From Mycolicibacterium sarraceniae (GTDB taxonomy: Bacteria > Actinomycetota > Actinomycetes > Mycobacteriales > Mycobacteriaceae): a DNA stretch of 64,000 bases. Below are positions 9,427 to 20,600 of this stretch, in pieces. The stretch covers positions 1,922,001 to 1,986,000 of the forward strand of contig NZ_AP022595.1 in assembly GCF_010731875.1 (NCBI RefSeq), given 5' to 3'. Position numbers and translations under genes: made by a program. Position 1 is the stretch's first letter. Every line of letters starts with the position of its first letter. The notes below the pieces were generated by a model. That model was not told the origin of the DNA, made no database searches, and saw only the letters and a program-made list of their open reading frames with translations.

Positions 9427-11022
9427 TCAGGGTTGCAGCTGGGCGAGGATCGTGCGCTTGTCGACCTTGCCTACCGCCGTCGTCGGCAGCGCCGGCATCG
9501 GCATCACCATGTCCGGACGGCAGTGCACGGCGACACCACGGGCGTCGAGATGCTCATTGAGCTCTACCAGCGTTAGCGGTGTGCCGCGGAAAACGATAGC
9601 GGCGCAGATCTTCTCCCCGAGATATGGATCAGGCAGGCCGACCGCGGCGGCGGCTGACACCGCCGGGTGGGTCAGCAGATGGCTCTCGAGGTCGAGGGCG
9701 GACACCGTCTCACCGCCGCGCAGGATGACGTCCTTGATCCGGCCCGTCACTTCGAGGTAGCCGCCGGCGAGGCGGCGCACCGTGTCGCCGCTGCGGTAGA
9801 AGCCGTCCGGGGTGAACGAGCGCTGATTCTCCGCCGCGGCACGGTAGTAGCCGTTGATCGTGTAGGGCCCGCGTACCAACAGCTCGCCGGGCTCGCCCTC
9901 GGACACCGCGACACCCTCGTCGTCGACGATCCGCAACTCGTCGTGCTCGGCCAGCGGACGGCCCTGGGTGTTCTCGAGGAACTCGGCGGGATCGTCAATT
10001 CTCGTGTAGCACAACAGGCCTTCGGCCATCCCGAACACCTGCTGCAAACCGGGGGTGAGCACCGACCGCACGTGCCGCGCGTCGTCGGCGGCGAGCTTAG
10101 CTCCGCCGACCTGCAGAAGCCGCAGGCTGGTCGGGCGCTGTTCCTCCCATTCGCAGGCCTGCGCCCACAATCGCGCCAACGCGGGCACCAGCGCGGTGGC
10201 GGTGACGCCGTGGCGGGCGATCTCGGCGAAGGCGGCCTCCGGGCTCGGGTCTCGCCCGAACACGACGGTGGCGCCAACGCTGATCGCGCCGAGCAGGCCG
10301 GGGCACGCAAGTGGGAAGTTGTGTCCGGCGGGCAGCGCGACGAAATACACGTCGGCGGCGGTGAGGCCACAGAGCTTCGCGCTGGCGATGGCGTTGTAGA
10401 GGTAGTCGTCGTGAGTGCGGGGGATCAGCTTCGGTGCACCGGTCGTGCCGCCGGACACCAGCAGAACGGCCGGATCGCTGGTGTCGACGCGACGCTGCGG
10501 TGGTGGTCCGGCGCCCTGGCAGAGCTGCGCCCACGCGGTATGCGGTCCCGGGTCGCCGTCGACGATGACGTGGCGCAGCGCGTTGTCCCGGCCCAGCAGA
10601 CGCTCGGCCATGCCCCGGTAGTCGAATCCGGCGTCGGAGCCGACGATGATGCCGACCGCACCACTGACCTCGAGGAAATGGGAGATCTCCGCGTCCCGGT
10701 GACCCGGCAGGCACATCACCGGCAGGGCGCCTGCGCGCAACAGCCCGAACAATGCGACGGCGAATTGGCAGCTGTTGGGGAGCTGGACCAATACGCTCTG
10801 CCCTTCCTCGACGCCCAATGCGCGCAGTCCAGCCGCGGCCCCATTCGCGCGGCGGTCCAGCTCGGCGTAGGTGAGGCTGGTCCGATCGTCGATGACAGCC
10901 GGATGATCGGCCCACTGCGCCGCGGCGGCGGAGAGGATGTCATCGAGTGGCCGGCCGGCCCAGTAGCCGGCTGCCCGGTAGGCCGCCGCGCGCTCCGCTG
11001 GAAAGGGCGTGAATCCGGTCAT
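9427..11022 (-). CDS. mbtA: Salicyl-AMP ligase MbtA
   Basis: A stand-alone aryl-acid adenylating enzyme of 531 residues. It activates salicylate and loads it on the aryl carrier domain of MbtB. The motifs VSGGTTGAPKLIPRTHDDYL (A3), VFGMAEGLLCYTR (A5), YRSGDTVRR (A7) and GRIKDVILRGGE (A8) and the catalytic Lys near the C-terminus (TTAVGKVDKR) are all present. The A4 region VALPAGHNFPLACPG has the Asn-for-Asp change characteristic of DhbE/EntE/MbtA-type aryl-acid ligases. The start at 11022 (MTGFTPFPAERAAAY) was chosen over a longer in-frame option that would cover the control region. It is transcribed divergently from the mbtB-like gene, as in the known mbt-1 locus. Confidence 0.94.
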   Translation of the reverse strand: MTGFTPFPAERAAAYRAAGYWAGRPLDDILSAAAAQWADHPAVIDDRTSLTYAELDRRANGAAAGLRALGVEEGQSVLVQLPNSCQFAVALFGLLRAGALPVMCLPGHRDAEISHFLEVSGAVGIIVGSDAGFDYRGMAERLLGRDNALRHVIVDGDPGPHTAWAQLCQGAGPPPQRRVDTSDPAVLLVSGGTTGAPKLIPRTHDDYLYNAIASAKLCGLTAADVYFVALPAGHNFPLACPGLLGAISVGATVVFGRDPSPEAAFAEIARHGVTATALVPALARLWAQACEWEEQRPTSLRLLQVGGAKLAADDARHVRSVLTPGLQQVFGMAEGLLCYTRIDDPAEFLENTQGRPLAEHDELRIVDDEGVAVSEGEPGELLVRGPYTINGYYRAAAENQRSFTPDGFYRSGDTVRRLAGGYLEVTGRIKDVILRGGETVSALDLESHLLTHPAVSAAAAVGLPDPYLGEKICAAIVFRGTPLTLVELNEHLDARGVAVHCRPDMVMPMPALPTTAVGKVDKRTILAQLQP

Positions 11023-11086
11023 TGCGCTCCCTGAGGTAGGCGGTGTCCGCCGAACGAGCCCACGTAGACGTGTTGCGCCACCGAGC

Positions 11087-11105
11087 ATAGGGTAGCCTTC
11101 CCAAA
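11087..11105. promoter_or_regulatory. IdeR box between mbtA and mbtB-like gene
   Basis: Matches the IdeR consensus at 14 of 19 positions by eye (atagggtagccttcccaaa). It overlaps a candidate minus-strand -10 element (TATGCT, at 11084-11089 on the plus strand) that would drive mbtA, and adjoins a plus-strand candidate (TAAGTT, 11107-11112) that would drive the NRPS operon. A second, much weaker half-site (ttgaggctgctcagg) follows at about 11111-11125. One site controlling both divergent transcripts would mirror the established mbtA/mbtB arrangement. Confidence 0.72.
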
Positions 11106-11141
11106 GTAAGTTGAGGCTGCTCAGGTGTTAGGGAGGCGACA

Positions 11142-14100
11142 GTGACCGGGGCTGAAGACGGCTCCCCACACCAGGGGGGGTCGGAGGCGGCCTTGATCAC
11201 CAACCGGGTCGCGGAGCTGCTCGGCGTCGACCACACCGACATCGACCCGGACGGCGATCTGATCGCCCAGGGTCTGGACTCGATCCGGATGATGACGTTG
11301 GCCGGGCACTGGCGCCGCGCGGGATTCGACATCGATTTCGCCCGGCTCGCCGCCGCTCCGTCAGTCCGCGCCTGGTCCGATCTGTTGACGCCGGCCGACC
11401 GGCCCGATCCGGTACCGGCCCAGCCTCCCGTGACCGAGGGCGAACCATTCGGTATGGCCCCCATGCAGCACGCCATGTGGATCGGCAGGCACGCTGACCA
11501 ACAACTGGGTGGGGTGGCCGGCCACCTCTACGTCGAGTTCGACGGCGCCGCGATAGATCCGCGTCGGATCCGCCGGGCGGCCACCCAACTGGCCGAGCGC
11601 CATCCGATGCTGCGAGTGGAGTTTCTGCCCGATGGCACGCAGCGGATCGGCGCGCCATCGGACCCGCTTCCAGTCGCGGTCACCGACCTTCGCGAGGCCG
11701 ATGCGGCCACCGTCGACAACCAGTTGGCAACTATTCGCGCGGACAAGTCCTGCCAACAACTCGATGGTCGGGTGCTCGAGCTGGCCCTGACCCTGCTGCC
11801 TGGTGACCGCACCCGATTGCACGTCGACCTGGACATGCAAGGCGCCGACGCGATGAGCTACCGAGCGCTGATGGCCGATCTCGCCGCGCTGTACCGGGGT
11901 GACCGGCTTGCCGAGATCGGCTACACCTATCAGCAGTACCGCCAACAACTTTCGTCACCGGACAACTTCGACGCCGACCGGCAGTGGTGGGCCGAGAAGG
12001 TGCCCGAGCTGCCTGACGCGCCGGCCCTGCCGTTGGTCCCGGTGGCTCAGCAGATCGACCCGCGCCGGGCCGGGCGCCGCTGGCATTGGCTGGACCCGGC
12101 CACCCGCGACAACCTGTTCAACCGCGCCCGGAGGCACGGTGTGACACCGGCGATGACGCTGGCCGCCTCCTTCGCCGACACCGTGGCCGGCTGGTCCGCC
12201 GATCCGCGATTCCTGCTCAACGTTCCGCTGTTCGGGCGTGAGCCGTTGCATGCCGACATCGACAAGGTGGTCGGCGACTTCACCTCGTCCCTGCTCCTCG
12301 ACATCGACCTCGCCGCCGCCGACACCGCGGCCCAGCGCGCGCGGGCGGTGCAGCAGAGCATGCACGAGGCGGCAGCGCACGCGTCGTATCCGGGATTGTC
12401 GGTACTGCGGGATCTGGGCCGTCATCGCGGAACGCAGGTACTGGCGCCGGTCGTGTTCACCAGCGCGCTCGGTCTCGGCGAGCTGTTCAGGCCCGAGGTG
12501 ACAACGGAATTCGGCTCACCGGAGTGGATCATCTCGCAAGGCCCGCAGGTTCTGCTCGACGCCCAGGTGACCGAATTCGACGGCGGCATCCTGCTGAACT
12601 GGGATGTCCGGGAGGACGCGTTTTGCTCCGGCGTGATCGACGCGATGTTCGCCCGTCACATCGACGAGGTGCGCCGGCTGGCTCACGACGACGATGCGTG
12701 GGACCGTCCGAGGCCGCCACTGCTGCCTTCCGCACAGCGTGACGTCCGGGATGCGGCGGTCACGACTACCACCCCCAGCGGACGCATGTTGCACGACGGA
12801 TTCTTCGCCACGGCCGCTCAACAACCTGATTCCCCAGCGGTTTTCAGTGACCTGGTTGATCTGACGTATGAGGAGCTGCGTCAGCACGCGCTGGCGGTCG
12901 CGGCCGCCCTGCGTGCGGCGGGTCTCCCCGACGGCGGGACCGTCGCCGTGCTCGGACCTAAGACCGCCGAACAGGTTCCCGCGCTGCTGGGGATCCACGC
13001 CGCGGGTGGGGTCTACCTACCGGTGGGCGTTGACCAGCCGCACGAGCGGGCGCGGCGGATGATCGCCGGCGGTGCCGTGGATCTCGCGCTGGTGTGCGGC
13101 ACAGAGCTACCCGATATACCAGTGCCGGCGATGACGGTCGCTGAGGCGATCGCGCGCGGCACCGGAGCTGAATTGACCCCTGTCACTGGCGATCCCGACC
13201 GACTTGCCTACGTGCTGTGCACTTCCGGCTCGACCGGTGAGCCCAAGGGCGTCGAAGTCACCCACGATGCCGCGATGAACACCGTCGAGTTCATCACGGG
13301 GCATTTCGGGCTCGGGCCCGAGGATCGCTGCCTGGCGCTGTCCACGCTGGAATGCGATATCTCGGTTCTGGACATCTTCGCAACTCTGGGCACCGGCGGC
13401 GCGATCGTCGTCGTCGACGAGCAGCATCGGCGCGACCCCGACCATTGGGTGCGGCTCATCGACACCTATCGGGTCACGGTGTTGCACTTTCTGCCCGGCT
13501 GGCTGTCGATGCTCCTCGAGGTGGCCGGCCCGCTGCCGGCGGTGCGGGTGGTTCCGACCGGTGGTGATTGGGTCACCCCCGCGATGGCCCGGCAGTTGCG
13601 GGAACGCGCCCCGAAGGTGCGATTCGCCGGTCTCGGCGGCGCCACCGAGACCGCGATCCACCACACAATCTGCGAAGTGGCCGACGTGCCTACCGGTTGG
13701 ACTGCCATACCTTTCGGAAAACCGTTGCCCAACAACCGATGCCGTGTGGTCGCGGCCAGCGGGGCAGACTGTCCGGACTGGATGGTCGGCGAACTGTGGA
13801 TCGGCGGGCGCGGGGTGGCCCGCGGCTACCGAGGCAGGCCCGACTTGACCGCCCAGCGATTCGTCGAGCACGACGGCATCCGCTGGTATCGAACCGGTGA
13901 TCTGGCTCGCGTCTGGCCGGACGGGACATACGAATTCGTCGGCCGCGCCGATAACCGGGTCAAGCTCAGCGGCTACCGCGTCGAGCTGGGCGAGGTGGAG
14001 GCGGCGCTGCTGGGGGTGCCCGGTGTGGACGGCGCCGTGGCGGTGACCATCCCGGGCCGCACGGGTTCTCAGGACCGGCTTGCGGCGGCCGTGGCGTTGA

Positions 14101-14633
14101 CGCCGAGCTCACGGACGATCGAGGATATCCGGCATCAGCTTGGCAAAGAACTTCCGCCCCACATGGTTCCGCAGCACATCGAGGTGTTCGACCGGATCCC
14201 GTACACCCTGGGCGGCAAGATAGACCGGCGCGCCGTCGTGCGAAGGCTGGCCGAACACGCCGAATCGGCGGTCGGGCACCGGCCCGGGTCGGGTGCGCTG
14301 CAGTCGGCGCTGGTCTCGATCATCTCGGGCGTTCTGGGCACCAGCCGACTGGGAGTCGACGATGACTTCTTCAGCCTGGGTGGGGATTCCGTCCTGGCCA
14401 CCACAGCGGTGGCGCGGATCCGGCAATGGCTGGACGTCTCGGGCGTCAGCGTCGCCGACATCTTTGCCACCCGCACCATCGAGGGCCTGGCCAACCGTCT
14501 TCGTGAACTCGAACCCATCGAGCGGCTCGACGAAATCGCGGCACTGTGCCTCGAAGTGACCGGCATGGACACCGCTGAGGTGGCTATGGCGCTCACCACA
14601 GCCGGTGACTCGGCGCAGCAGCTGCCGGGCTGA
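11142..14633 (+). CDS. mbtB: MbtB-like NRPS: ArCP-Cy-A-PCP, no thioesterase
   Basis: A 1163-residue synthetase with an N-terminal aryl carrier domain (LDSIRM, Ser47), then a heterocyclisation domain with the Cy hallmark DMQGADAMS (D-x4-D-x2-S, near residue 230), an adenylation domain (LCTSGSTGEPKGVEV near 690; GGATETAIHHT) and a PCP (FSLGGDSVLAT, Ser near 1081). It should take salicylate from MbtA, add Ser or Thr and cyclise it to the hydroxyphenyl-oxazoline. Pocket residues read by eye (D-I-L-H-P-G-L-I-H-K) are Ser/Thr-like but not decisive. M. tuberculosis MbtB is about 250 residues longer and ends in a thioesterase; this one stops after the PCP. GTG start with GGGAGG upstream. Confidence 0.9.
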   Translation: MTGAEDGSPHQGGSEAALITNRVAELLGVDHTDIDPDGDLIAQGLDSIRMMTLAGHWRRAGFDIDFARLAAAPSVRAWSDLLTPADRPDPVPAQPPVTEGEPFGMAPMQHAMWIGRHADQQLGGVAGHLYVEFDGAAIDPRRIRRAATQLAERHPMLRVEFLPDGTQRIGAPSDPLPVAVTDLREADAATVDNQLATIRADKSCQQLDGRVLELALTLLPGDRTRLHVDLDMQGADAMSYRALMADLAALYRGDRLAEIGYTYQQYRQQLSSPDNFDADRQWWAEKVPELPDAPALPLVPVAQQIDPRRAGRRWHWLDPATRDNLFNRARRHGVTPAMTLAASFADTVAGWSADPRFLLNVPLFGREPLHADIDKVVGDFTSSLLLDIDLAAADTAAQRARAVQQSMHEAAAHASYPGLSVLRDLGRHRGTQVLAPVVFTSALGLGELFRPEVTTEFGSPEWIISQGPQVLLDAQVTEFDGGILLNWDVREDAFCSGVIDAMFARHIDEVRRLAHDDDAWDRPRPPLLPSAQRDVRDAAVTTTTPSGRMLHDGFFATAAQQPDSPAVFSDLVDLTYEELRQHALAVAAALRAAGLPDGGTVAVLGPKTAEQVPALLGIHAAGGVYLPVGVDQPHERARRMIAGGAVDLALVCGTELPDIPVPAMTVAEAIARGTGAELTPVTGDPDRLAYVLCTSGSTGEPKGVEVTHDAAMNTVEFITGHFGLGPEDRCLALSTLECDISVLDIFATLGTGGAIVVVDEQHRRDPDHWVRLIDTYRVTVLHFLPGWLSMLLEVAGPLPAVRVVPTGGDWVTPAMARQLRERAPKVRFAGLGGATETAIHHTICEVADVPTGWTAIPFGKPLPNNRCRVVAASGADCPDWMVGELWIGGRGVARGYRGRPDLTAQRFVEHDGIRWYRTGDLARVWPDGTYEFVGRADNRVKLSGYRVELGEVEAALLGVPGVDGAVAVTIPGRTGSQDRLAAAVALTPSSRTIEDIRHQLGKELPPHMVPQHIEVFDRIPYTLGGKIDRRAVVRRLAEHAESAVGHRPGSGALQSALVSIISGVLGTSRLGVDDDFFSLGGDSVLATTAVARIRQWLDVSGVSVADIFATRTIEGLANRLRELEPIERLDEIAALCLEVTGMDTAEVAMALTTAGDSAQQLPG

Positions 14634-14671
14634 CGCGGCCGCGCTCGACGATCACCCCCGGAGGAGATCCC

Positions 14672-17600
14672 ATGACTGACACGCGTGACGCCGACCAGCA
14701 GCGCCTGGAGCTGTTGCGCCACAAGCTCGCCCAGCGCGGCTTGCTGGCGGAGCCCGCTGCGGCAGCCGATCCCACGGCGATGACGGACGGCCAGCGCCGA
14801 ATGTGGTTCGTGCAGTCCATCGACACCACCGGCGCGCTGCTGAACGTCGGGGTGTCCTATCGGCTGTCCGGCGAACTCGGGGCCGAGCGCCTGCACGCGG
14901 CGATCGACGCTGTTGCCGCCCGGCATCCGATACTGCGCACCACCTACCACACCGGTACCGACGGCGAACCGAGCGCAACCGTACGGGAGGAGCTGAAACC
15001 GGCTTGGGCGCAGCATGATCTGCGTGACCTCAGCCCGCAGGCTCGCGGGTTGCGACTGGAGGTCCTTGCTCAGCGGACGTTCACCATGCCGTTCGATCTG
15101 AGCGCCGAGGCGCCGCTGCGGATCACCCTGGCTCAGGTGGGCGTCGATGAGCATGTGCTGCTGCTGGCGGCGCACCACATCGCGTGGGACGACGCTTCGT
15201 GGCGGGTGTTCTTCGCCGATCTGACGCGCGCGTACCAGGGCGATGTCCTCGCCGCGGTGGGCCAGACTCCGGCGCCGCCGTCGGGCGCCGAAGACGCCGA
15301 TGTGGAGTACTGGCGCCGACTGCTCGTCGACCCACCCGAGCCGCTGGAATTGCCCGGGCCCACGGGATCGGCGGTCCCGTCGCAGTGGCTGGCCGACAGG
15401 TGCACGACCCGACTGGGCGCCGACACCGTCGAGGCGGTGGCGAAACTGGCGCACGAGACCGCAGCGACGCCGTACATGGTGCTACTGGCCGCGTTCTCGG
15501 CACTGGTGCACCGACATACGCATGCCGACGACTTCCTGGTCGCCGCGCCGGTTCTCAACCGCGCGTCCGATGACGTCATCGGGTACTACGGCAATACCGT
15601 GGCGCTACGCATGCGGCCCGACCGCTGGGGCACTTTTCACGAACTGGTGACCGCCGCCCGGGACACCGCGGTGGGGGCGTTCGCCCACCAGCGGGTCAAC
15701 CTCGACCGGGTGGTGCGGGAACTCAACCCGGACCGCCGCTACGGCGTCGAGCGGATGGCGCGGGTGGGCTTCGGCGTGCGCGAGCCCGAGGGCGACGGTT
15801 TCAACCCGGCCGGCGTGCACTGCCAGCGGGCCGAGTTTCGTGGCCGGTTCGCTCAGCTGCCCCTGGGCTTTATGGTCGAGTTCACCGGCGGTGAGGTCGA
15901 GGTGGAGGTCGAGTACCTCACCGAGGTGATCGACTCACGCCTGGCCCGGCAACTCCTCGACAGCTTCACTGTGCTTCTGCGCGATGCGCTGGCCCAGCCC
16001 AATCGGGTGCTGGCCGACCTGACTCTGCTGGACGAGGCCGATGCCGCCTGGCTCGAGCAGGTGTCCCACGGTGAGATCTTCGATTGCCCGGCAATGGCGC
16101 TCGGTGACCTCGTCGCCGATCGTGCGGCGTCGCAGCCGGACGAGATCGCCGTGGTCTACGAGGGCCGACGCTACAGCTACCGGGAGATCAACGAAGCGGG
16201 GAACCAGCATGCGCGCTGGCTGATCGGGCAGGGAATCGGCGCCGAGGACCGGGTCGCGGTGCTATTGGAGAAGTCGCCGGAGCTGGTGGTCACCGCACTG
16301 GGCATCGCCAAGGCGGGCGCCGTCTATCTACCCGTCGACCCCGAGTATCCGGCCGACCGCATCGCCTACATCCTCTCCGACGCCGACCCTAAAATGGTTG
16401 TGCGCGAACCGATCATGGGCACTGAGGATCTGCCCGCCGGTGATCTGGACCAATCGGAGCTCGTGCGGCCTTTCGGCCCGGACAACACCGCCTACCTGAT
16501 CTATACGTCGGGCTCGACCGGCCTGCCCAAGGGTGTTCCGGTTCCGCACCGGCCGGTTACCGACTACTTCCGGTGGTTCGCGCAGGAGTACCAGATCAGC
16601 GCCGATGACCGGCTGCTGCAGGTGGCCTCACCGAGTTTCGACGTGTCGATCGGCGAGATCTTCGGGGTATTGGCGCAGGGCGCGCGCCTGGTGATTCCGC
16701 GCAGCGACGGCTTGCGTGATATCGGCTACCTCACGGATCTTCTTCAGCGCGAGTCGATTACGTCAATGCACTTCGTGCCGTCGCTTCTCGGCTTGTTCCT
16801 GTCCCTGCCGGGAGTGGAACAGTGGCGTACGCTTCGCCGGGTGCCGATCGGTGGTGAAGCCCTGCCCGGCGAACTGGCCGACAAGTTCCACGCGACATTC
16901 GACGCGCTGCTGCACAATTTCTACGGCCCCACCGAAACGATCATCAACGCGTCGCGTTTTACGGTCGAGGGTAGGCAGGGTGCCGGTGTGGTGCCGATCG
17001 GCAAGCCGAAGATCAATACCACAATCTACCTTCTCGATGACGCCTTGCGGGCTGTTCCCGTGGATGTGATCGGCGAAATCTACATCGGTGGAACACAACT
17101 GGCGCACGGCTACCATGAACGGCCGGTGCTGACGGCCGAACGGTTCGTCGCCGATCCCTTCAGCACCGGCGGCCGGCTCTACCGCACCGGCGACTTGGCC
17201 CGGCGCAACCACAACGGTGATCTCGAGTTCGTCGGCCGCGCCGACGAACAGGTGAAGATCCGCGGTTTCCGCATCGAGCTCGGCGAAGTGGCCGCCGCCA
17301 TCACCGTCGATCCCAGCGTCGGCAACGCCGTCGTGATCGCCGCCGAGCTACCGCACCTGGGCAAGAGCCTGATCGCCTACGTGACACCGCCCGCCGGCGA
17401 CATCGTCGACGTTGATCGGATCAAGACCCGCGTCGCCGCCGCCCTGCCCGACTACATGATCCCGGCCGCATACGTCGTCATCGACGAAATTCCGGTCACC
17501 GCCAACGGGAAACTGGACCGGGCAGCCCTGCCAGATCCCGAGATCGGACCGCAGACCGAGTACCGCGCACCGGTGACCGACACCGAACATGAGGTCGCGG

Positions 17601-20600
17601 CGTTGTTCGCCGAGCTGCTCGGCGCCGATGAGGTCGGTTGCGACGACTCGTTCTTCAGCCTCGGCGGACATTCGCTGTTGGCCACCAAGCTGGTCGCGGC
17701 GGTCCGCGAGGCCTGCGGGGTCGAGGTCAGTGTGCGCGACGTGTTCGAACGTGGCACCCCCGCTGAACTCGCCGCCGTGATCGACGATCTGCGGGACGGA
17801 CAGCCGGGTTCGGCCCGCCCGCAGCTCGTCGCCCGCACCACCGACGTCGAGCATTCCCCGTTGTCAGCCGCACAGCTACGAAGCTGGTTCCAGTACCGCG
17901 TCGACGGCCCCAGCCCGGTGAACAATATCCCGTTCGCCGCCAGACTCACCGGGCCGTGCGATGTCGATGCGCTCGTCACCGCGGTCGGCGACGCCGTCGC
18001 CCGCCACGAGATCCTGCGTACCCTCTACCGCGAGATCGACGGCGTCCCGCATCAATTCGTTGAGAACGTCGACACCATCGACGTGCGGCACCTCAAGGGC
18101 CTGAACGAGGACTGGCTGACCACACAACTGGATGCCGAGCGGGCACACCGGTTCGAACTCGAGTCCGAGCTGCCCATCCGGATCGCGGTGTTGACCATCC
18201 CCGGCGCATCAGTGCTGTCGATAGTGGTCCACCATATCGCGGCCGACCATTGGTCGGCCGGTGTGCTGTTCACCGACGTACTCACGGCGTACGGCGCGCG
18301 ACGCGAGGGCGCCGCACCGTGCTGGGCACCGTTGCCCATCCAGTACCGCGACTACGCCGCGTGGCAGGTCGAGCTGTTGTCGGACACCGAACTGATGGAC
18401 GCACAACGGCAATACTGGGTGCGCCAGCTCGACGGGCTGATCGAGGACACCGGGCTGCGACCGGACCTGCCCCGGCCGCCGATCGCCGGCGGTGCCGGTG
18501 CGGCCATCCCGCTGCGATTCGACGCGCGTGTGCGGGACCGGTTGACCGCACTGAGCCGTGAATTGGGCATCACCGAGTTCATGCTCCTGCAGACCGCTGT
18601 CGCCATCGTCCTGCAGAAGGCCGGCGGTGGCGACGACATCCCCCTCGGCACCCCGGTGGCCGGTCGCACTGACACCGAATTAGACCGGCTGGTCGGCTTT
18701 TTCGTCAATATCTTGGTGCTGCGCAACGATCTGTCGGGCAATCCGACCCTTCGCGAAGCACTGCTGCGTGCCCGGGAGATGGCGCTTGCCGCCTACGCCA
18801 ACCAGGATCTCCCGTTCGACCGGGTGGTCGACGCCGTCAACCCGGTACGGTCGTTATCGCGCAACCCGCTGTTCCAAGTCGTCGTGCATGTCCGTGAAGA
18901 GCTGCCGGAGAATCAGCTGATCGCGGCTGGACCTGATGGCGAGACCAGGTTCACCGCGCTGGAGCCGACATTCGATGTGGCGCACGCCGATCTGAGCGTG
19001 AACTTCTTTGTCGGCGAGGACGGCTACCGGGGTCATGTCATCTACCGCACCGAGCTGTATCACCCGTCGACGATGCAACGCTTCGCCGGCTGGCTGAACC
19101 GCGTCATCGACGCATTCGCCACCGACCCGGACGCGACGCTGCGTGACGTCAACCTGCTCGGGGATGCCGAACAGGACCAGGTGCTGGCCCAGAGCCGCGG
19201 GCGCGTGTCACCAGCGGACCGGCCCCGCACGGTACCGGAACTGCTGGAGGGCAGCCGAACCCTGGGTGCCGACCGGATCGCGCTGCGCTGCGGCGAGGAG
19301 TCTCTGGATTACCCGGCGCTGCACCACCGCTCGGATCGCTTCGCGCATCTCCTCACGCGGCACGGTGTGGGCCCGGGATCACTGGTCGGGCTGTCGATGC
19401 GCCGCGGTATCGACCTGGTGGTCGCACTGGTGGGCATCATGAAGGCGGGCGCCGGATTCTTCCCGCTGGACCCGACCTACCCGCCGGCACGTAAGCAGTT
19501 CATGCTCGATGACGTCGCGCCGGAGGTCGTGGTCGTCACCGCCGAGGCCGGCGCGGCGATGCCCGATGCCGACGGTGTCACGCTGATCTCGATGGACGAT
19601 CCGGCGGTTCGCGCCGAATGGGACACCACCGATGCGGTTGCCGCGCTGGCCCCGCCTCGCCCGGACGACCCGATGTACCTGATGTTCACGTCGGGGTCGA
19701 CCGGCAAGCCGAAAGGTGTTGTGGGCACCCACCGGGCGATGAGCACCCGCCTGACCTGGCAACTGAAGCACTATCCGGTACCGGGCGAAGACATCCGGCT
19801 GGCGCAGGCGCCGATGACGTTCCTGGAAGGGTGCATCGAAACGCTAGCAGGTCTGGTGGCCGGGTCGACGCTGATCGTCGCCGACGACGCCGAACACCGG
19901 GACGCCGAGGCGTTGGCCGGCCTGATCGAGCGGCATTCAGTGGCGCAGGTCACCGGCGTCGCCAGCCTGGTCTCAGCGCTCGTGGACAGCGCACCGGACG
20001 CTATCCGCACACTGCGAAGGCTGGTCACTTGTGGCGAGCCGGTCACTGTTTCGCTACTGCAGCGGCTGATGGCGTGTGTCGGCGAGAGCACGTCGATCGA
20101 ACCGTTGAACGCGATCGGTGCCACCGAAACCTCGGGCGCACTGATCCGCGGCCCACTGGACTTGCCCATCCCGAAGATCGGCACGCCGATGGAGGGCTCG
20201 CAGGTCTACCTGCTGGACGACGGGCTCCAGCCCGTGCCGGTCGGTGTCGTCGGTGAGCTGTACTACGCGGGGGAGCAGATCGCGCGGGGCTACTGGAAGC
20301 AGCCTGGGCTGACGGCAACCCGGTTCCTCCCGAATCCCTATGCCGCTGAGCCGGGGTCACGCTTCTATCGCAGTGGTGACCGTGGTCGCTGGACCGAGGA
20401 CGGCCGGCTTGAATTCGTCGGGCGCACCGACCACCAGGTGAAGGTGCGTGGATTCCGGGTCGAATTGGCCGAAGTCGAAGCCGCGCTGCGAGCCGCCGAC
20501 GGAGTCGCCGTCGCGGCCGCCCGCACCTGGGACGGTCCAGGCGGGGCCAGCCTGGCCGGGTACGTCGTTCCCCACGAGCCCGTCGCCGATCCGGCAGCCT

